Positions 7,474-15,861 of a stretch of DNA of 64,000 nucleotides are shown in pieces. Under the pieces are notes generated by a model that saw only the letters and a list, made by a program, of their open reading frames with translations, did no database searches and was not told where the DNA came from. The DNA comes from Flavobacterium croceum DSM 17960 (lineage in GTDB: Bacteria > Bacteroidota > Bacteroidia > Flavobacteriales > Flavobacteriaceae), in the NCBI RefSeq assembly GCF_002917885.1, contig NZ_PQNY01000013.1, positions 1-64,000 on the forward strand, in the 5' to 3' direction. The position numbers were made by a program, and so were the translations under genes. Numbering within the stretch: the first letter of the stretch is position 1; every line of letters begins with the position of its first letter.

Positions 7474-9372
7474 ATGAAATATCAAGAATTTTACCAAAAA
7501 AGTATTGAAAATCCAGAACAATTTTGGGCTAATCAAGCTGAAGCAATTAATTGGTTTAAAGCTCCAGAAACTATTTTGTCTTACGACCATAACAATTACC
7601 CGGTTTGGTATAAAGATGCCGAGCTGAATGCGTGTTACTTAGCTGTAGATAAACATATTGAAGATGGTTTTGGAGAGCAAACAGCGATAATATATGATTC
7701 TCCAGTAACTCAAACTGTAAAAAAATACACGTACAACCAAATAAAATCTGAAATTGCAAAACTTGCAGGTGGTTTGCAATCATTAGGTTTAGAAAAAGGC
7801 GATACAGTAGTAATTTATATGCCTATGATACCACAGGCTGTTTTTGCTATGTTGGCTTGTGCAAGAATAGGTGTTACACATTCTGTTGTATTTGGAGGTT
7901 TTGCTCCACACGAATTAGCCATTCGAATAGACGATTGCAAGCCCAAAGCCATTATTACTGCATCATCGGGTATAGAAATTGAACGCCTTATTGCTTACAA
8001 ACCTTTGGTAGACGAAGCTATAGAATTGGCAGAACATAAGCCTCAAAATGTAGTTATATTAAACAGAAAATTAGGAGCAAGAATTCCTTTCAAAAAATAT
8101 GATATAGACTATGATGCTTTGGTGTACGGATCGGAAGAGGCTTCGTGTGTGCCTGTAAATGGGCAACATCCTTTATATGTTTTATACACATCGGGTACTA
8201 CAGGAAAACCAAAAGGAATTGTACGTGATACAGCAGGCTATGTTACTGCGTTAAAGTTTTCAATGAAATATATCTATGGTGTAAATGAAGGAGAAGTTTT
8301 TTGGGCAGCTTCTGATGTAGGTTGGGTAGTAGGGCATAGTTATATTGCATATGGTCCGCTTTTAAATAGAAATACTACGGTGGTTTTTGAAGGAAAGCCT
8401 ATTCGAACTCCAGATGCAAGTACATTTTGGAGGGTAATTTCAGAACACAGAGTTTCGGTAATGTTTACTGCACCAACAGCTATTAGAGCTATTAAAAAAG
8501 AAGATCCGAACGGAGAGTTTATTAAACAATATGATTTATCTTGTTTGCGCACACAATTTTTAGCAGGAGAACGATGTGATATTTCAACTTTAGAATGGTA
8601 TAGAAGCCATATTCCAGTTCCAGCTATAGATCATTGGTGGCAAACAGAATCTGGTTGGCCTATGATATGCAACATGATGGGAGTGGAATATTTACCAATA
8701 AAACCAGGCTCTGCGGGCAAATCAGTTTCGGGATATAATATTCAAATTTTAGGAGAAAACGGACAAGAATTAGGTCCTAATGAAGAGGGGTATGTTGTTA
8801 TTAAATTGCCATTACCACCAGGAACTTTAACGGGTTTATGGAATGATGAAATGCGTTTCAAAATGGGGTATTTAAACAAATTTGAAGGCTACTATTTTTC
8901 TGGAGACGGAGGCTTTAAAGACGAAGATGGATACATTTATATAACAGGTAGAGTAGATGATGTAATAAATGTTGCTGGACACAGACTTTCTACAGCCGAA
9001 ATGGAAGAAATAGTTTCGTCTCATCACTCTGTTGCCGAGTGTGCTGTAATAGGTATAAACGATGAGTTAAAAGGACAAATACCACTTGCTTTGGTAGTAA
9101 CCAAATCTGGGGAAGATATAGAACATTTTCAATTACAACACGAAATAGTTCAGCTTGTACGCGAACAGATAGGTGCAGTAGCTTCGTTAAAAGATGTAGT
9201 TATAGTACAAAGATTACCCAAAACACGTTCGGGTAAAATACTTAGAAAATTATTGCGTAGCATAGCCGATGGCGAAAACTTTCAAATACCTTCTACCATA
9301 GATGATGAAGCTATTATTGATGAAGTAACAGAAGTATTAAAACACGATAAAATAGGATGTTTCAAATCTTAA
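7474..9372 (+). CDS. prpE: propionyl-CoA synthetase-like (PrpE-type) acyl-CoA ligase
   Basis: This 632-residue AMP-forming synthetase converts a short carboxylic acid, ATP and CoA to acyl-CoA. It has the ACS N-terminal segment, the P-loop 'YTSGTTGKPKG', 'WWQTESGWP', and the C-terminal 'PKTRSGKILRKLL', whose K588 is the lysine acetylated in this family. Two features are closer to PrpE/ACSS3 than to acetyl-CoA synthetase: 'VRDTAGY' where Acs has HTTAGY, and 'WAASDVGWVVGHSY' with 'EGKPIRTPDASTFW'. It has its own promoter region and terminator, separate from acs. Propionate is the likely substrate; other short acids are possible. Confidence 0.82.
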   Translation: MKYQEFYQKSIENPEQFWANQAEAINWFKAPETILSYDHNNYPVWYKDAELNACYLAVDKHIEDGFGEQTAIIYDSPVTQTVKKYTYNQIKSEIAKLAGGLQSLGLEKGDTVVIYMPMIPQAVFAMLACARIGVTHSVVFGGFAPHELAIRIDDCKPKAIITASSGIEIERLIAYKPLVDEAIELAEHKPQNVVILNRKLGARIPFKKYDIDYDALVYGSEEASCVPVNGQHPLYVLYTSGTTGKPKGIVRDTAGYVTALKFSMKYIYGVNEGEVFWAASDVGWVVGHSYIAYGPLLNRNTTVVFEGKPIRTPDASTFWRVISEHRVSVMFTAPTAIRAIKKEDPNGEFIKQYDLSCLRTQFLAGERCDISTLEWYRSHIPVPAIDHWWQTESGWPMICNMMGVEYLPIKPGSAGKSVSGYNIQILGENGQELGPNEEGYVVIKLPLPPGTLTGLWNDEMRFKMGYLNKFEGYYFSGDGGFKDEDGYIYITGRVDDVINVAGHRLSTAEMEEIVSSHHSVAECAVIGINDELKGQIPLALVVTKSGEDIEHFQLQHEIVQLVREQIGAVASLKDVVIVQRLPKTRSGKILRKLLRSIADGENFQIPSTIDDEAIIDEVTEVLKHDKIGCFKS

Positions 9373-9374
9373 AC

Positions 9375-9404
9375 AAAAAACCTGAGTATAGACTCAGGTT
9401 TTTT
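9375..9404 (+). terminator. rho-independent terminator after prpE
   Basis: A perfect 13-bp stem (AAAAAACCTGAGT / ACTCAGGTTTTTT) with a 4-base loop starts 3 bases after the prpE stop. The T-run makes it a strong terminator. Confidence 0.9.
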
Positions 9405-9464
9405 GTTTTAGCGTAAACTATATTAATTTAGCAATAATTTTCTTTTTTTCATCATCAGAATATC

Positions 9465-9505
9465 TAAATTTACATTACTAAATAATAAAAGTTAAATTTA
9501 CATTA
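9465..9505 (+). promoter_or_regulatory. direct repeat TAAATTTACATTA x2 before acs
   Basis: A perfect 13-base repeat occurs at 9465-9477 and 9493-9505, 28 bases apart, just before acs. Each copy holds TAAATTTA, one base from the TAnnTTTG -7 box, so they may be tandem promoters or paired operator sites. Confidence 0.4.
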
Positions 9506-9530
9506 ATTAAACAGAAAAAAGTCGAATATA

Positions 9531-11438
9531 ATGAGTTATTATAAAATTTCGAATCTTGAAAATTATTTCAAGATGTATAAAAAATCGGTAAGAGAGCCTA
9601 GAAAATTTTGGGATAGGATAGCCGATGAAAATTTTACTTGGTATCAAAAATGGGACAAAGTTTTCGAATTTGATATGCAAGAAGCCAAATTTAAATGGTT
9701 TGTAGATGCAAAAGTTAATATTACTAAAAATTGTATCGATCGTCATTTAGCAAAAAGAGGAGAAAAAACCGCTATCATTTTTGAACCAAACGATCCAAAC
9801 GAACAGGCTCAACATATTTCATACAATGAATTGTACGCTCGAGTTTCTAAAATGGCAAATGTACTTCGCGATTTAGGTATTCAAAAAGGCGATAGAGTAT
9901 GTATTTATTTACCCATGATTCCAGATTTGGCCGTAGCTGTATTGGCTTGTGCTAGAATAGGAGCCATACATTCGGTAGTATTTGCTGGCTTTTCAGCCTC
10001 GGCATTAACTTCTCGTATTAATGATTGTGAATGTAAAATGGTCATTACTTCAGATGGTAGTTATAGAGGTAATAAAGCGATAGATTTAAAAGGTATTGTT
10101 GATGAAGCCTTAGAAAAATCACCTTGTGTTGAAAAAGTATTAGTAGTAAAAAGAACCAATACTGAAGTGCAAATGAAAGAAGGTCGTGATATGTGGTTAC
10201 AACCTCTTTTAGATAATGCTTTGGCAAATTCGGTAGCAGAAATTATGGATGCCGAAGATCCATTGTTTATTTTATATACTTCAGGTTCTACAGGTAAACC
10301 AAAAGGTATGTTACATACTACAGCAGGTTATATGGTGTATACTGCATATACTTTTAAAAATATATTTAATTATGAAGAAGACGATGTATATTGGTGTACT
10401 GCCGATATAGGTTGGATAACAGGTCATTCATACATACTTTACGGCCCTTTGTTAAATGGTGCAACTACAGTTATTTTTGAAGGAGTACCATCGTATCCAG
10501 ATTTTAGTCGTTTTTGGGAAGTAATTGAAAAACACAAAGTAAATCAATTTTATACAGCACCTACAGCTATACGCTCTTTAGCGAAAGAAAGTTTAGAATA
10601 TGTTCAAAAATTTCCGTTAAGTTCTTTAAAAGTTATTGGTTCTGTAGGAGAACCTATTAATGAAGAGGCTTGGCACTGGTATAATGACCATGTAGGCGGA
10701 AAGCGTTGTCCGCTTGTAGATACTTGGTGGCAAACCGAAACAGGTGGTATTATGATTTCTCCAGTACCTTTTGTAACACCTACAAAACCTACCTATGCTT
10801 CATTGCCATTACCAGGAATTCAACCTGTATTGATGGACGAACTTAGAAATGAAATAGAAGGAAATCAAGTAACAGGTAGTTTGTGTATTAAATTTCCATG
10901 GCCTTCTATGGCACGAACTATTTGGGGAGATCATCAACGATACAAAGAAACTTATTTTACAGCTTTTCCAGGTAAATATTTCACAGGTGATGGTGCACTA
11001 CGAGACGAAGTAGGTTACTATAGAATTACAGGTAGAGTAGATGATGTTATAATAGTTTCTGGTCATAATTTGGGTACAGCACCAATAGAAGATGCAATAA
11101 ATGAACATCCAGCTGTAGCAGAAAGTGCTATTGTAGGTTTCCCTCACGATATAAAAGGAAATGCACTCTATGGTTATGTTGTATTGAAAGATGTAGGGGA
11201 AAGTCGTGATAGATCAAATTTATCAAAAGAGATAAACCAATTAATTTCTGATCAAATTGGACCTATTGCCAAACTAGATAAAATACAGTTTGTGAATGGA
11301 TTGCCAAAAACACGTTCAGGAAAAATTATGCGTAGAATATTAAGAAAAATTGCCGAAGGAGATTTCTCTAATTTTGGAGATATTTCTACTTTATTAAATC
11401 CAGAAGTTGTGGATGAAATAAAAGAAGGTAAGGTCTAG
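9531..11438 (+). CDS. acs: acetyl-CoA synthetase (AMP-forming)
   Basis: The 635-residue enzyme makes acetyl-CoA from acetate, ATP and CoA through acetyl-AMP in the cytoplasm. It shows the family motifs in order: the ACS N-terminal domain, 'LYTSGSTGKPKGML', 'HTTAGY', 'WCTADIGWITGHSYILYGPL', 'FEGVPSYPDFSRFWEV', 'WWQTETGG', and the C-terminal 'PKTRSGKIMRRILRKI', in which K598 is the likely acetylation target. Length and motifs are standard. It is transcribed separately from prpE, after that gene's terminator, and ends before a convergent terminator. Nearby sensor and uptake genes suggest control by acetate. Confidence 0.93.
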   Translation: MSYYKISNLENYFKMYKKSVREPRKFWDRIADENFTWYQKWDKVFEFDMQEAKFKWFVDAKVNITKNCIDRHLAKRGEKTAIIFEPNDPNEQAQHISYNELYARVSKMANVLRDLGIQKGDRVCIYLPMIPDLAVAVLACARIGAIHSVVFAGFSASALTSRINDCECKMVITSDGSYRGNKAIDLKGIVDEALEKSPCVEKVLVVKRTNTEVQMKEGRDMWLQPLLDNALANSVAEIMDAEDPLFILYTSGSTGKPKGMLHTTAGYMVYTAYTFKNIFNYEEDDVYWCTADIGWITGHSYILYGPLLNGATTVIFEGVPSYPDFSRFWEVIEKHKVNQFYTAPTAIRSLAKESLEYVQKFPLSSLKVIGSVGEPINEEAWHWYNDHVGGKRCPLVDTWWQTETGGIMISPVPFVTPTKPTYASLPLPGIQPVLMDELRNEIEGNQVTGSLCIKFPWPSMARTIWGDHQRYKETYFTAFPGKYFTGDGALRDEVGYYRITGRVDDVIIVSGHNLGTAPIEDAINEHPAVAESAIVGFPHDIKGNALYGYVVLKDVGESRDRSNLSKEINQLISDQIGPIAKLDKIQFVNGLPKTRSGKIMRRILRKIAEGDFSNFGDISTLLNPEVVDEIKEGKV

Positions 11439-11463
11439 TTATTTTTGTTTATTTAATTTTATG

Positions 11464-11498
11464 AAAGCTATATTTAAAATTTAAGTATAGCTTTTTTT
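11464..11498. terminator. convergent terminator between acs and the LTA-synthase-like gene
   Basis: A 9-bp stem (AAAGCTATA / TATAGCTTT) with a 13-base loop and a T-run serves the plus-strand acs. The left arm supplies A residues, so the hairpin can also work on the minus strand. Confidence 0.7.
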
Positions 11499-13587
11499 AT
11501 TTATTTAACTTTTTGTTTTTAAGTAAATAAGACGCCGTTTGGTAAAACGAAATTGTACTTTTTTCTAAACTAGCATCTATTTTTTCTAAAGGCTTTTCTT
11601 CATAATACAGTTGAAAATCAGCACCTAACTTATTGTTTGTTTGTTTTATCAACTCAAATTGTTTTACTTTCTTTACAGGAGAAATAATAGTGAGTTTATT
11701 ATTTTTAATCAATCCTAAATCTTGGTAAGTAGCAATAAAAGCTCTTGGGCTGTAAGTAGGTTTGAAAATATCCTGTCCATAAAATTTAGATTGATAACTA
11801 AAATTAAGCAGTCCAAATACGGTAGGCATCAAATCTATTTGCGATACTAAAGTATTTACTTTTTGAGGTTTTATAAAGTTTGGAGCATATACAAATGCAG
11901 GTATTCTATATTTATCCAATGGCAATTCAGTTTTACCAGAGCTAGAAGCGCAATGGTCGGCTACAATAACAAAAACTGTATTAGCAAACCAAGGTTGTTT
12001 TTGTGCATTTTCAAAAAATTTGCGCAAAGCATAATCTGTATATTTTACACCACCTTCTCTCGATTTTGAATGCGAGTCGATATCTATTTTCCCTTCTGGA
12101 TAAGTAAAAGGACGATGATTGCTTACAGTCATCCAATGATTAAAAAAGGGTTTGCCTTGTTTTGTTTCTTCATTCATAACCTTGATTGCTTTGTTTGCCA
12201 TATCTTCATCGCAAACACCCCAAATATTTGAAAAAGTAATTTCGTTCGGTAGTAACGATTTTTTATCTACAATATCATAACCATTTCCAGAAAAGAAATC
12301 TTCCATATTATCAAAATATGCATCTCCTCCATATAAATATTTTACTTGATATCCTTTTTGCTTTAATACAAATCCTGTAGAAAATTTATTTTTATTATCG
12401 ACTCTTTTTACAACACTTTCTCCAGCAGTAGGAGGTAGGCAAAGAGTAACAGCTTCGAGTCCACGTACAGTTCTGTTTCCAACGGCATATAAATTGGTGA
12501 AAAATAAACTTTGCTCTGCTAATTCATCTAAAAAAGGTGTAATATTTTGTTCATTACCGTAATGTTTCATAAAATCTGCGCTAAAACTTTCTATGGTGAT
12601 CAGTACAATGTTCTTTTTGTTCTCAATAGAATCAGATTTAATAAATCGTTCACTCGTTAAATTAGTATTTCCTATTTGTTGTTGTAACAAAGCAAAGGCT
12701 TCATTGTTTGGCATAGTTTTGTAAAACTTATCATACTCTAATTCACTGTTTTTAAAAGCTAAGAAAAATTTGTAAAGACCATTTGCTTGCAATTCGTTTG
12801 CAAATATATTATTTGAATTTTCTAATTTGGAAAGTTTAGGTATAATAAATAGAGAAAATAAAAACGCAAGAGCATATAAAGTTAAATCTGATAATTTTTG
12901 TTTTAATGTAGGTAGATTTTTAAGAAAAGCATTCGATTTTTTTACAATAAAATAAGTTACCAAAGCCGAAATAATTCCTACAGCCGAAAATAATGGAACA
13001 ACAGGATAAGATTCCATAATATTTCCAATAACAGTATTAGTATATACTAAATAATCTACTGCAATAAAATTATAACGAACACCAAATTCATTCCAGAAAA
13101 AAAATTCACTAATACTATTTTGAACAATAACTAATACAAAAATGAATATAGCGATACTAAATAATATTTTTCGTAGTAAAAATCGTTGTTTCGGAAAAAA
13201 TAAAAGTAGCCCAAATAAAACAGTTTTTATTCCTATAAATGTAATACCTATTTCGGGTAATGAACCTCCATATTCATTCAAAATAGTATTTCCAAAATAT
13301 ACATAGGCGAGTAAACTTAAAAGTAGTAAAAATATTATATGACCCCAAGGTTTATAATACTTTGAATTGGATAAAAACAACAAGTATAACCATAAAAATG
13401 CCGAAGCAATTATAAATACAAAAAAATCTGAAATAAAACCTAATCCAAAAATTTTTAAGCTTTCAAAAAAAGAAAATTTACTTTGTGTGATAGGGTGAAA
13501 CAGTAATACAATACGCAAAATAAAACTGCATAATAAATAAAATATTGTAATAAAATATAGAGGAGATTTTTTAGAAATAAAGCTCAT
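11497..13587 (-). CDS. LTA synthase-like membrane sulfatase / phosphoglycerol transferase
   Basis: The 696-residue protein starts with five membrane helices (within about residues 1-240) and carries a large extracytoplasmic alkaline-phosphatase-superfamily domain. The first metal motif is 'LITIESFSADFMKHYG'. The nucleophile appears to be T373 in 'GNRTVRGLEA', matching the catalytic Thr of LtaS. Later motifs include 'HWMTVSNHRPF' and 'VFVIVADHCASS'. Gram-negative homologues transfer phosphoglycerol or phosphoethanolamine onto periplasmic glycans or lipid A, but the substrate cannot be told here. It is monocistronic and convergent to acs. A minus-strand -7 box (TATTTTTG, 13603-13610) lies just upstream. 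Confidence 0.82.
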   Translation of the reverse strand: MSFISKKSPLYFITIFYLLCSFILRIVLLFHPITQSKFSFFESLKIFGLGFISDFFVFIIASAFLWLYLLFLSNSKYYKPWGHIIFLLLLSLLAYVYFGNTILNEYGGSLPEIGITFIGIKTVLFGLLLFFPKQRFLLRKILFSIAIFIFVLVIVQNSISEFFFWNEFGVRYNFIAVDYLVYTNTVIGNIMESYPVVPLFSAVGIISALVTYFIVKKSNAFLKNLPTLKQKLSDLTLYALAFLFSLFIIPKLSKLENSNNIFANELQANGLYKFFLAFKNSELEYDKFYKTMPNNEAFALLQQQIGNTNLTSERFIKSDSIENKKNIVLITIESFSADFMKHYGNEQNITPFLDELAEQSLFFTNLYAVGNRTVRGLEAVTLCLPPTAGESVVKRVDNKNKFSTGFVLKQKGYQVKYLYGGDAYFDNMEDFFSGNGYDIVDKKSLLPNEITFSNIWGVCDEDMANKAIKVMNEETKQGKPFFNHWMTVSNHRPFTYPEGKIDIDSHSKSREGGVKYTDYALRKFFENAQKQPWFANTVFVIVADHCASSSGKTELPLDKYRIPAFVYAPNFIKPQKVNTLVSQIDLMPTVFGLLNFSYQSKFYGQDIFKPTYSPRAFIATYQDLGLIKNNKLTIISPVKKVKQFELIKQTNNKLGADFQLYYEEKPLEKIDASLEKSTISFYQTASYLLKNKKLNK

Positions 13588-13602
13588 GGGTAAAAATTTC
13601 TA

Positions 13603-13610
13603 CAAAAATA
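13603..13610 (-). promoter_or_regulatory. minus-strand -7 box of the LTA-synthase-like gene
   Basis: On the minus strand these bases read TATTTTTG, a full TAnnTTTG match. They end 15 bases before the ATG at 13587. Confidence 0.5.
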
Positions 13611-13640
13611 GATTTTTTTTGGGCTAATTAAATAAATATT

Positions 13641-13668
13641 CTTTTAATAATCTTAAATTTAGCTTAAT
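13641..13668 (+). promoter_or_regulatory. 11-bp-period CTTAAN repeats upstream of the response regulator
   Basis: CTTTTA (13641), CTTAAA (13652) and CTTAAT (13663) start exactly 11 bp apart. OmpR/PhoB-family regulators bind direct repeats with this period. The last copy ends 38 bases before the -7 box at 13706. The sites probably serve autoregulation of the downstream two-component operon. Confidence 0.5.
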
Positions 13669-13705
13669 ATAAAATGTATATGTATTCAGTTTGTTTGTAA
13701 GCATT

Positions 13706-13713
13706 TATATTTG
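13706..13713 (+). promoter_or_regulatory. -7 box (TATATTTG) of the two-component operon
   Basis: A full TAnnTTTG match that ends 27 bases before the ATG at 13741. No good -33 element is present, which is consistent with activator dependence. Confidence 0.5.
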
Positions 13714-13740
13714 ACAAAATAATATGTAAAGAGTTTTAAA

Positions 13741-14412
13741 ATGAAAATTCTAATTGTAGAAGACGAAATAGGAATTTCCAATTTTTTAAGTCAAGGACTT
13801 CAAGAAGAAGGTTTTACTGTAGATGTTGCCAATCAAGGCGATTTAGGTTTACAAAAAGCCTTGACAGAAAAATACGATTTAATATTGCTCGATTGGATGC
13901 TTCCAAAGTTATCAGGATTAGAAATTTGTCTTAAAATAAGAGAACAAAATAAAGTAGTACCAATACTTTTTTTAACAGCAAAAGACACAGTACAAGAAAC
14001 TATAGAAGCCTTACAATCGGGAGCAAATGATTATATAAAAAAACCTTTTAGTTTTGAAGAATTACTCGAACGTATTAAAGTACATTTTAGAACCGCAACT
14101 CATTCTGAAGTTCTTAGCTTGGGCACAATAAAAATAGATTTAGGTAAAAGAAAAGTTTTTCAAAATGATAGCGAAGTTATTTTTACACAAAAAGAATTTG
14201 ATTTGCTTGCTTATTTGGTAAAAAATAAAGGAACTATTTGTAGTCGAAATAAAATTATTGAAGATGTGTGGGATATACATTTTGAATATGACAGTGGTGT
14301 GATTGATGTTTTTATGAATGCCATTAGAAAAAAATTAAACTTAACACCCGATGTGCCTCTTATTAAAACCATACGAGGTGTAGGGTATATAGCAGAAGAT
14401 AATCATGAATAG
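13741..14412 (+). CDS. OmpR-family response regulator
   Basis: The 223-residue protein has a receiver domain (acidic E8/D9, phosphoacceptor D51 in 'LILLDWMLP', 'FLTAKD', 'KKPFSFEEL') followed by a winged-helix DNA-binding domain with 'FTQKEFDLLAYLVKNKG' and the C-terminal 'IKTIRGVGY'. It overlaps the histidine kinase start by 8 bases, so the pair is co-translated. The next gene is a metal-type RND pump. By analogy with CusR/CopR/CzcR it probably activates that pump in response to periplasmic metal. CTTAAN repeats stand before both transcription units. Confidence 0.9.
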   Translation: MKILIVEDEIGISNFLSQGLQEEGFTVDVANQGDLGLQKALTEKYDLILLDWMLPKLSGLEICLKIREQNKVVPILFLTAKDTVQETIEALQSGANDYIKKPFSFEELLERIKVHFRTATHSEVLSLGTIKIDLGKRKVFQNDSEVIFTQKEFDLLAYLVKNKGTICSRNKIIEDVWDIHFEYDSGVIDVFMNAIRKKLNLTPDVPLIKTIRGVGYIAEDNHE

Positions 14413-15787
14413 TTTTTCTTTTAAAAACCGTATAGCATTTTACTATATCATTTCGACAGCTATGTTGGTTTTAATTGTATTTATAACCATACATGTTGTG
14501 GCAAAAAAATCGGTTTATGTACATTTGGATGCTGATATTCATACTGAAATAAATAAACTTTTTGGGTATATAAATGTTCAAGATAATGCTATTGTGCTTA
14601 CCAATGCTCAAGAGTGGAAAGAGGAAGAACATAGTACAGAAGAAGTAAATCCAATATTTGTAGAACTTTTGGATTTGCAAGGAAATTTGTTTGATAAATC
14701 TCCCAACTTAAAAAAAAGTCGATTACATTTTAGTAACCACGATAATGAAAAAGAAATTTTTAATGCAAAACTCAACGGAAAATCAGTTCGCCAAATAAAA
14801 GTCCCCATTTTTGATAAAGATAAAAAAGTAGGATTTATACAAGTAGCTATTTTACTTGAAAGCTCAAGTTATGTACTCCAACTACTTAATACAATATTAG
14901 TTGTAAGTTTTCCTATAATTTTACTTTTGTTGTTTTTAATTGCTCGTTTTTTTGCAGGCAGAAGTATTTCTCCTATTTACAATGTAATTGAAACATCAAA
15001 TTTAATTTCTACAGATAATTTATCTTCTCGCATCGCTTTACCAAATACCAAAGATGAAATTTATGTTTTATCGCAAACAATCAATAATTTATTAGATAGA
15101 ATAGAACGTGCAGTAGAGCGCGAAAAGCAATTTACATCAGATGCCTCACACGAACTTAGAACACCTCTTGCAGTAATTCAAGGTACGCTAGAAGTGTTGA
15201 TAAGAAAACCAAGAACAGAGCAAGAATACAATCAAAAAATTGCCTATTGCATATCCGAAGTAAATAGAATTAATACTATAGTAGATCAATTATTACTTTT
15301 GGCTCGATTGGAAAATCAAAAACAATCAATTAGTAATGCCGAAGTTTCAATAACCAACATAATTCATGAAACAATAAACCGATATTCTGCAGAAATAGCA
15401 AATAAAAATATAAAAGTACTCACTACTTTTACTGAAAATTTTTGGGTTCATTCAGATGCTTATTTCCTTTCTATTATTATTAATAATTTATTTTCAAATG
15501 CTGTAAAGTATTGCTATGATGCTGCAACGATTAACTTGTTTGTTTTAAAAGAAAATGAACAAATTAAGTTTGTCATTCAAGATGAAGGAATAGGTATATC
15601 GCAACCAGAAATTGAAAAAATATTCAATCCATTTTTTAGAGCAAAAAATACATTAGATAATTCTAAAGAAAAAGGAATAGGTTTAGGGTTATCTATAGTA
15701 AAACGTTTGTGCGACATTTTGTCTATTCAAGTAGAAGTAGAAAGTAAAGATAATGTAGGTACAAAATTCACACTTTATTTTCCTTAA
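14405..15787 (+). CDS. sensor histidine kinase (CusS/QseC-like)
   Basis: The 460-residue kinase has an N-terminal membrane helix (about 9-31), a periplasmic sensor of about 130 residues, a second helix (about 160-180) and a HAMP linker. The H-box is 'SDASHELRTPLAVIQGT' with H249, followed by the N-box 'NNLFSNAVKYC', G1 'IQDEGIGIS' and G2 'GIGLGLSIVKRL'. It is encoded with the upstream regulator and precedes the efflux pump. The periplasmic part contains scattered acidic and His residues (for example 'EEEHSTEE') that could bind metal ions, but this is only suggestive. Confidence 0.9.
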   Translation: MNSFSFKNRIAFYYIISTAMLVLIVFITIHVVAKKSVYVHLDADIHTEINKLFGYINVQDNAIVLTNAQEWKEEEHSTEEVNPIFVELLDLQGNLFDKSPNLKKSRLHFSNHDNEKEIFNAKLNGKSVRQIKVPIFDKDKKVGFIQVAILLESSSYVLQLLNTILVVSFPIILLLLFLIARFFAGRSISPIYNVIETSNLISTDNLSSRIALPNTKDEIYVLSQTINNLLDRIERAVEREKQFTSDASHELRTPLAVIQGTLEVLIRKPRTEQEYNQKIAYCISEVNRINTIVDQLLLLARLENQKQSISNAEVSITNIIHETINRYSAEIANKNIKVLTTFTENFWVHSDAYFLSIIINNLFSNAVKYCYDAATINLFVLKENEQIKFVIQDEGIGISQPEIEKIFNPFFRAKNTLDNSKEKGIGLGLSIVKRLCDILSIQVEVESKDNVGTKFTLYFP

Positions 15788-15790
15788 CAT

Positions 15791-15807
15791 CTTAAGTTGT
15801 TCTTAAG
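15791..15807 (+). promoter_or_regulatory. CTTAAG-N5-CTTAAG candidate operator before the RND pump
   Basis: CTTAAG at 15791 and 15802 are identical and 11 bp apart. A related CTTAAC sits at 15783, overlapping the kinase stop codon. The pair ends 22 bases before the -7 box at 15829, where a response regulator could contact RNA polymerase. Confidence 0.55.
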
Positions 15808-15828
15808 TAATTATAATTTTCTGTATCG

Positions 15829-15836
15829 TACCTTTG
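15829..15836 (+). promoter_or_regulatory. -7 box (TACCTTTG) of the RND efflux operon
   Basis: A full TAnnTTTG match that ends 26 bases before the GTG start at 15862. It shows that the pump has its own promoter inside the two-component/pump cluster. Confidence 0.55.
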
Positions 15837-15861
15837 CTACAGTAAATTAATAATAAAAATT

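Noticed and set aside
9531-11438. prpE and acs as a recent tandem duplication
   Set aside because: The two differ throughout in family-specific motifs (VRDTAGY versus HTTAGY, WAASDVGW versus WCTADIGW), so they are distinct old subfamilies.
12451-12480. Sulfatase with a formylglycine Cys/Ser in the LTA-synthase-like protein
   Set aside because: The nucleophile position is Thr373 in 'GNRTVRGLEA', as in LtaS, and there is no C/S-x-P-x-R motif. It is not an arylsulfatase.
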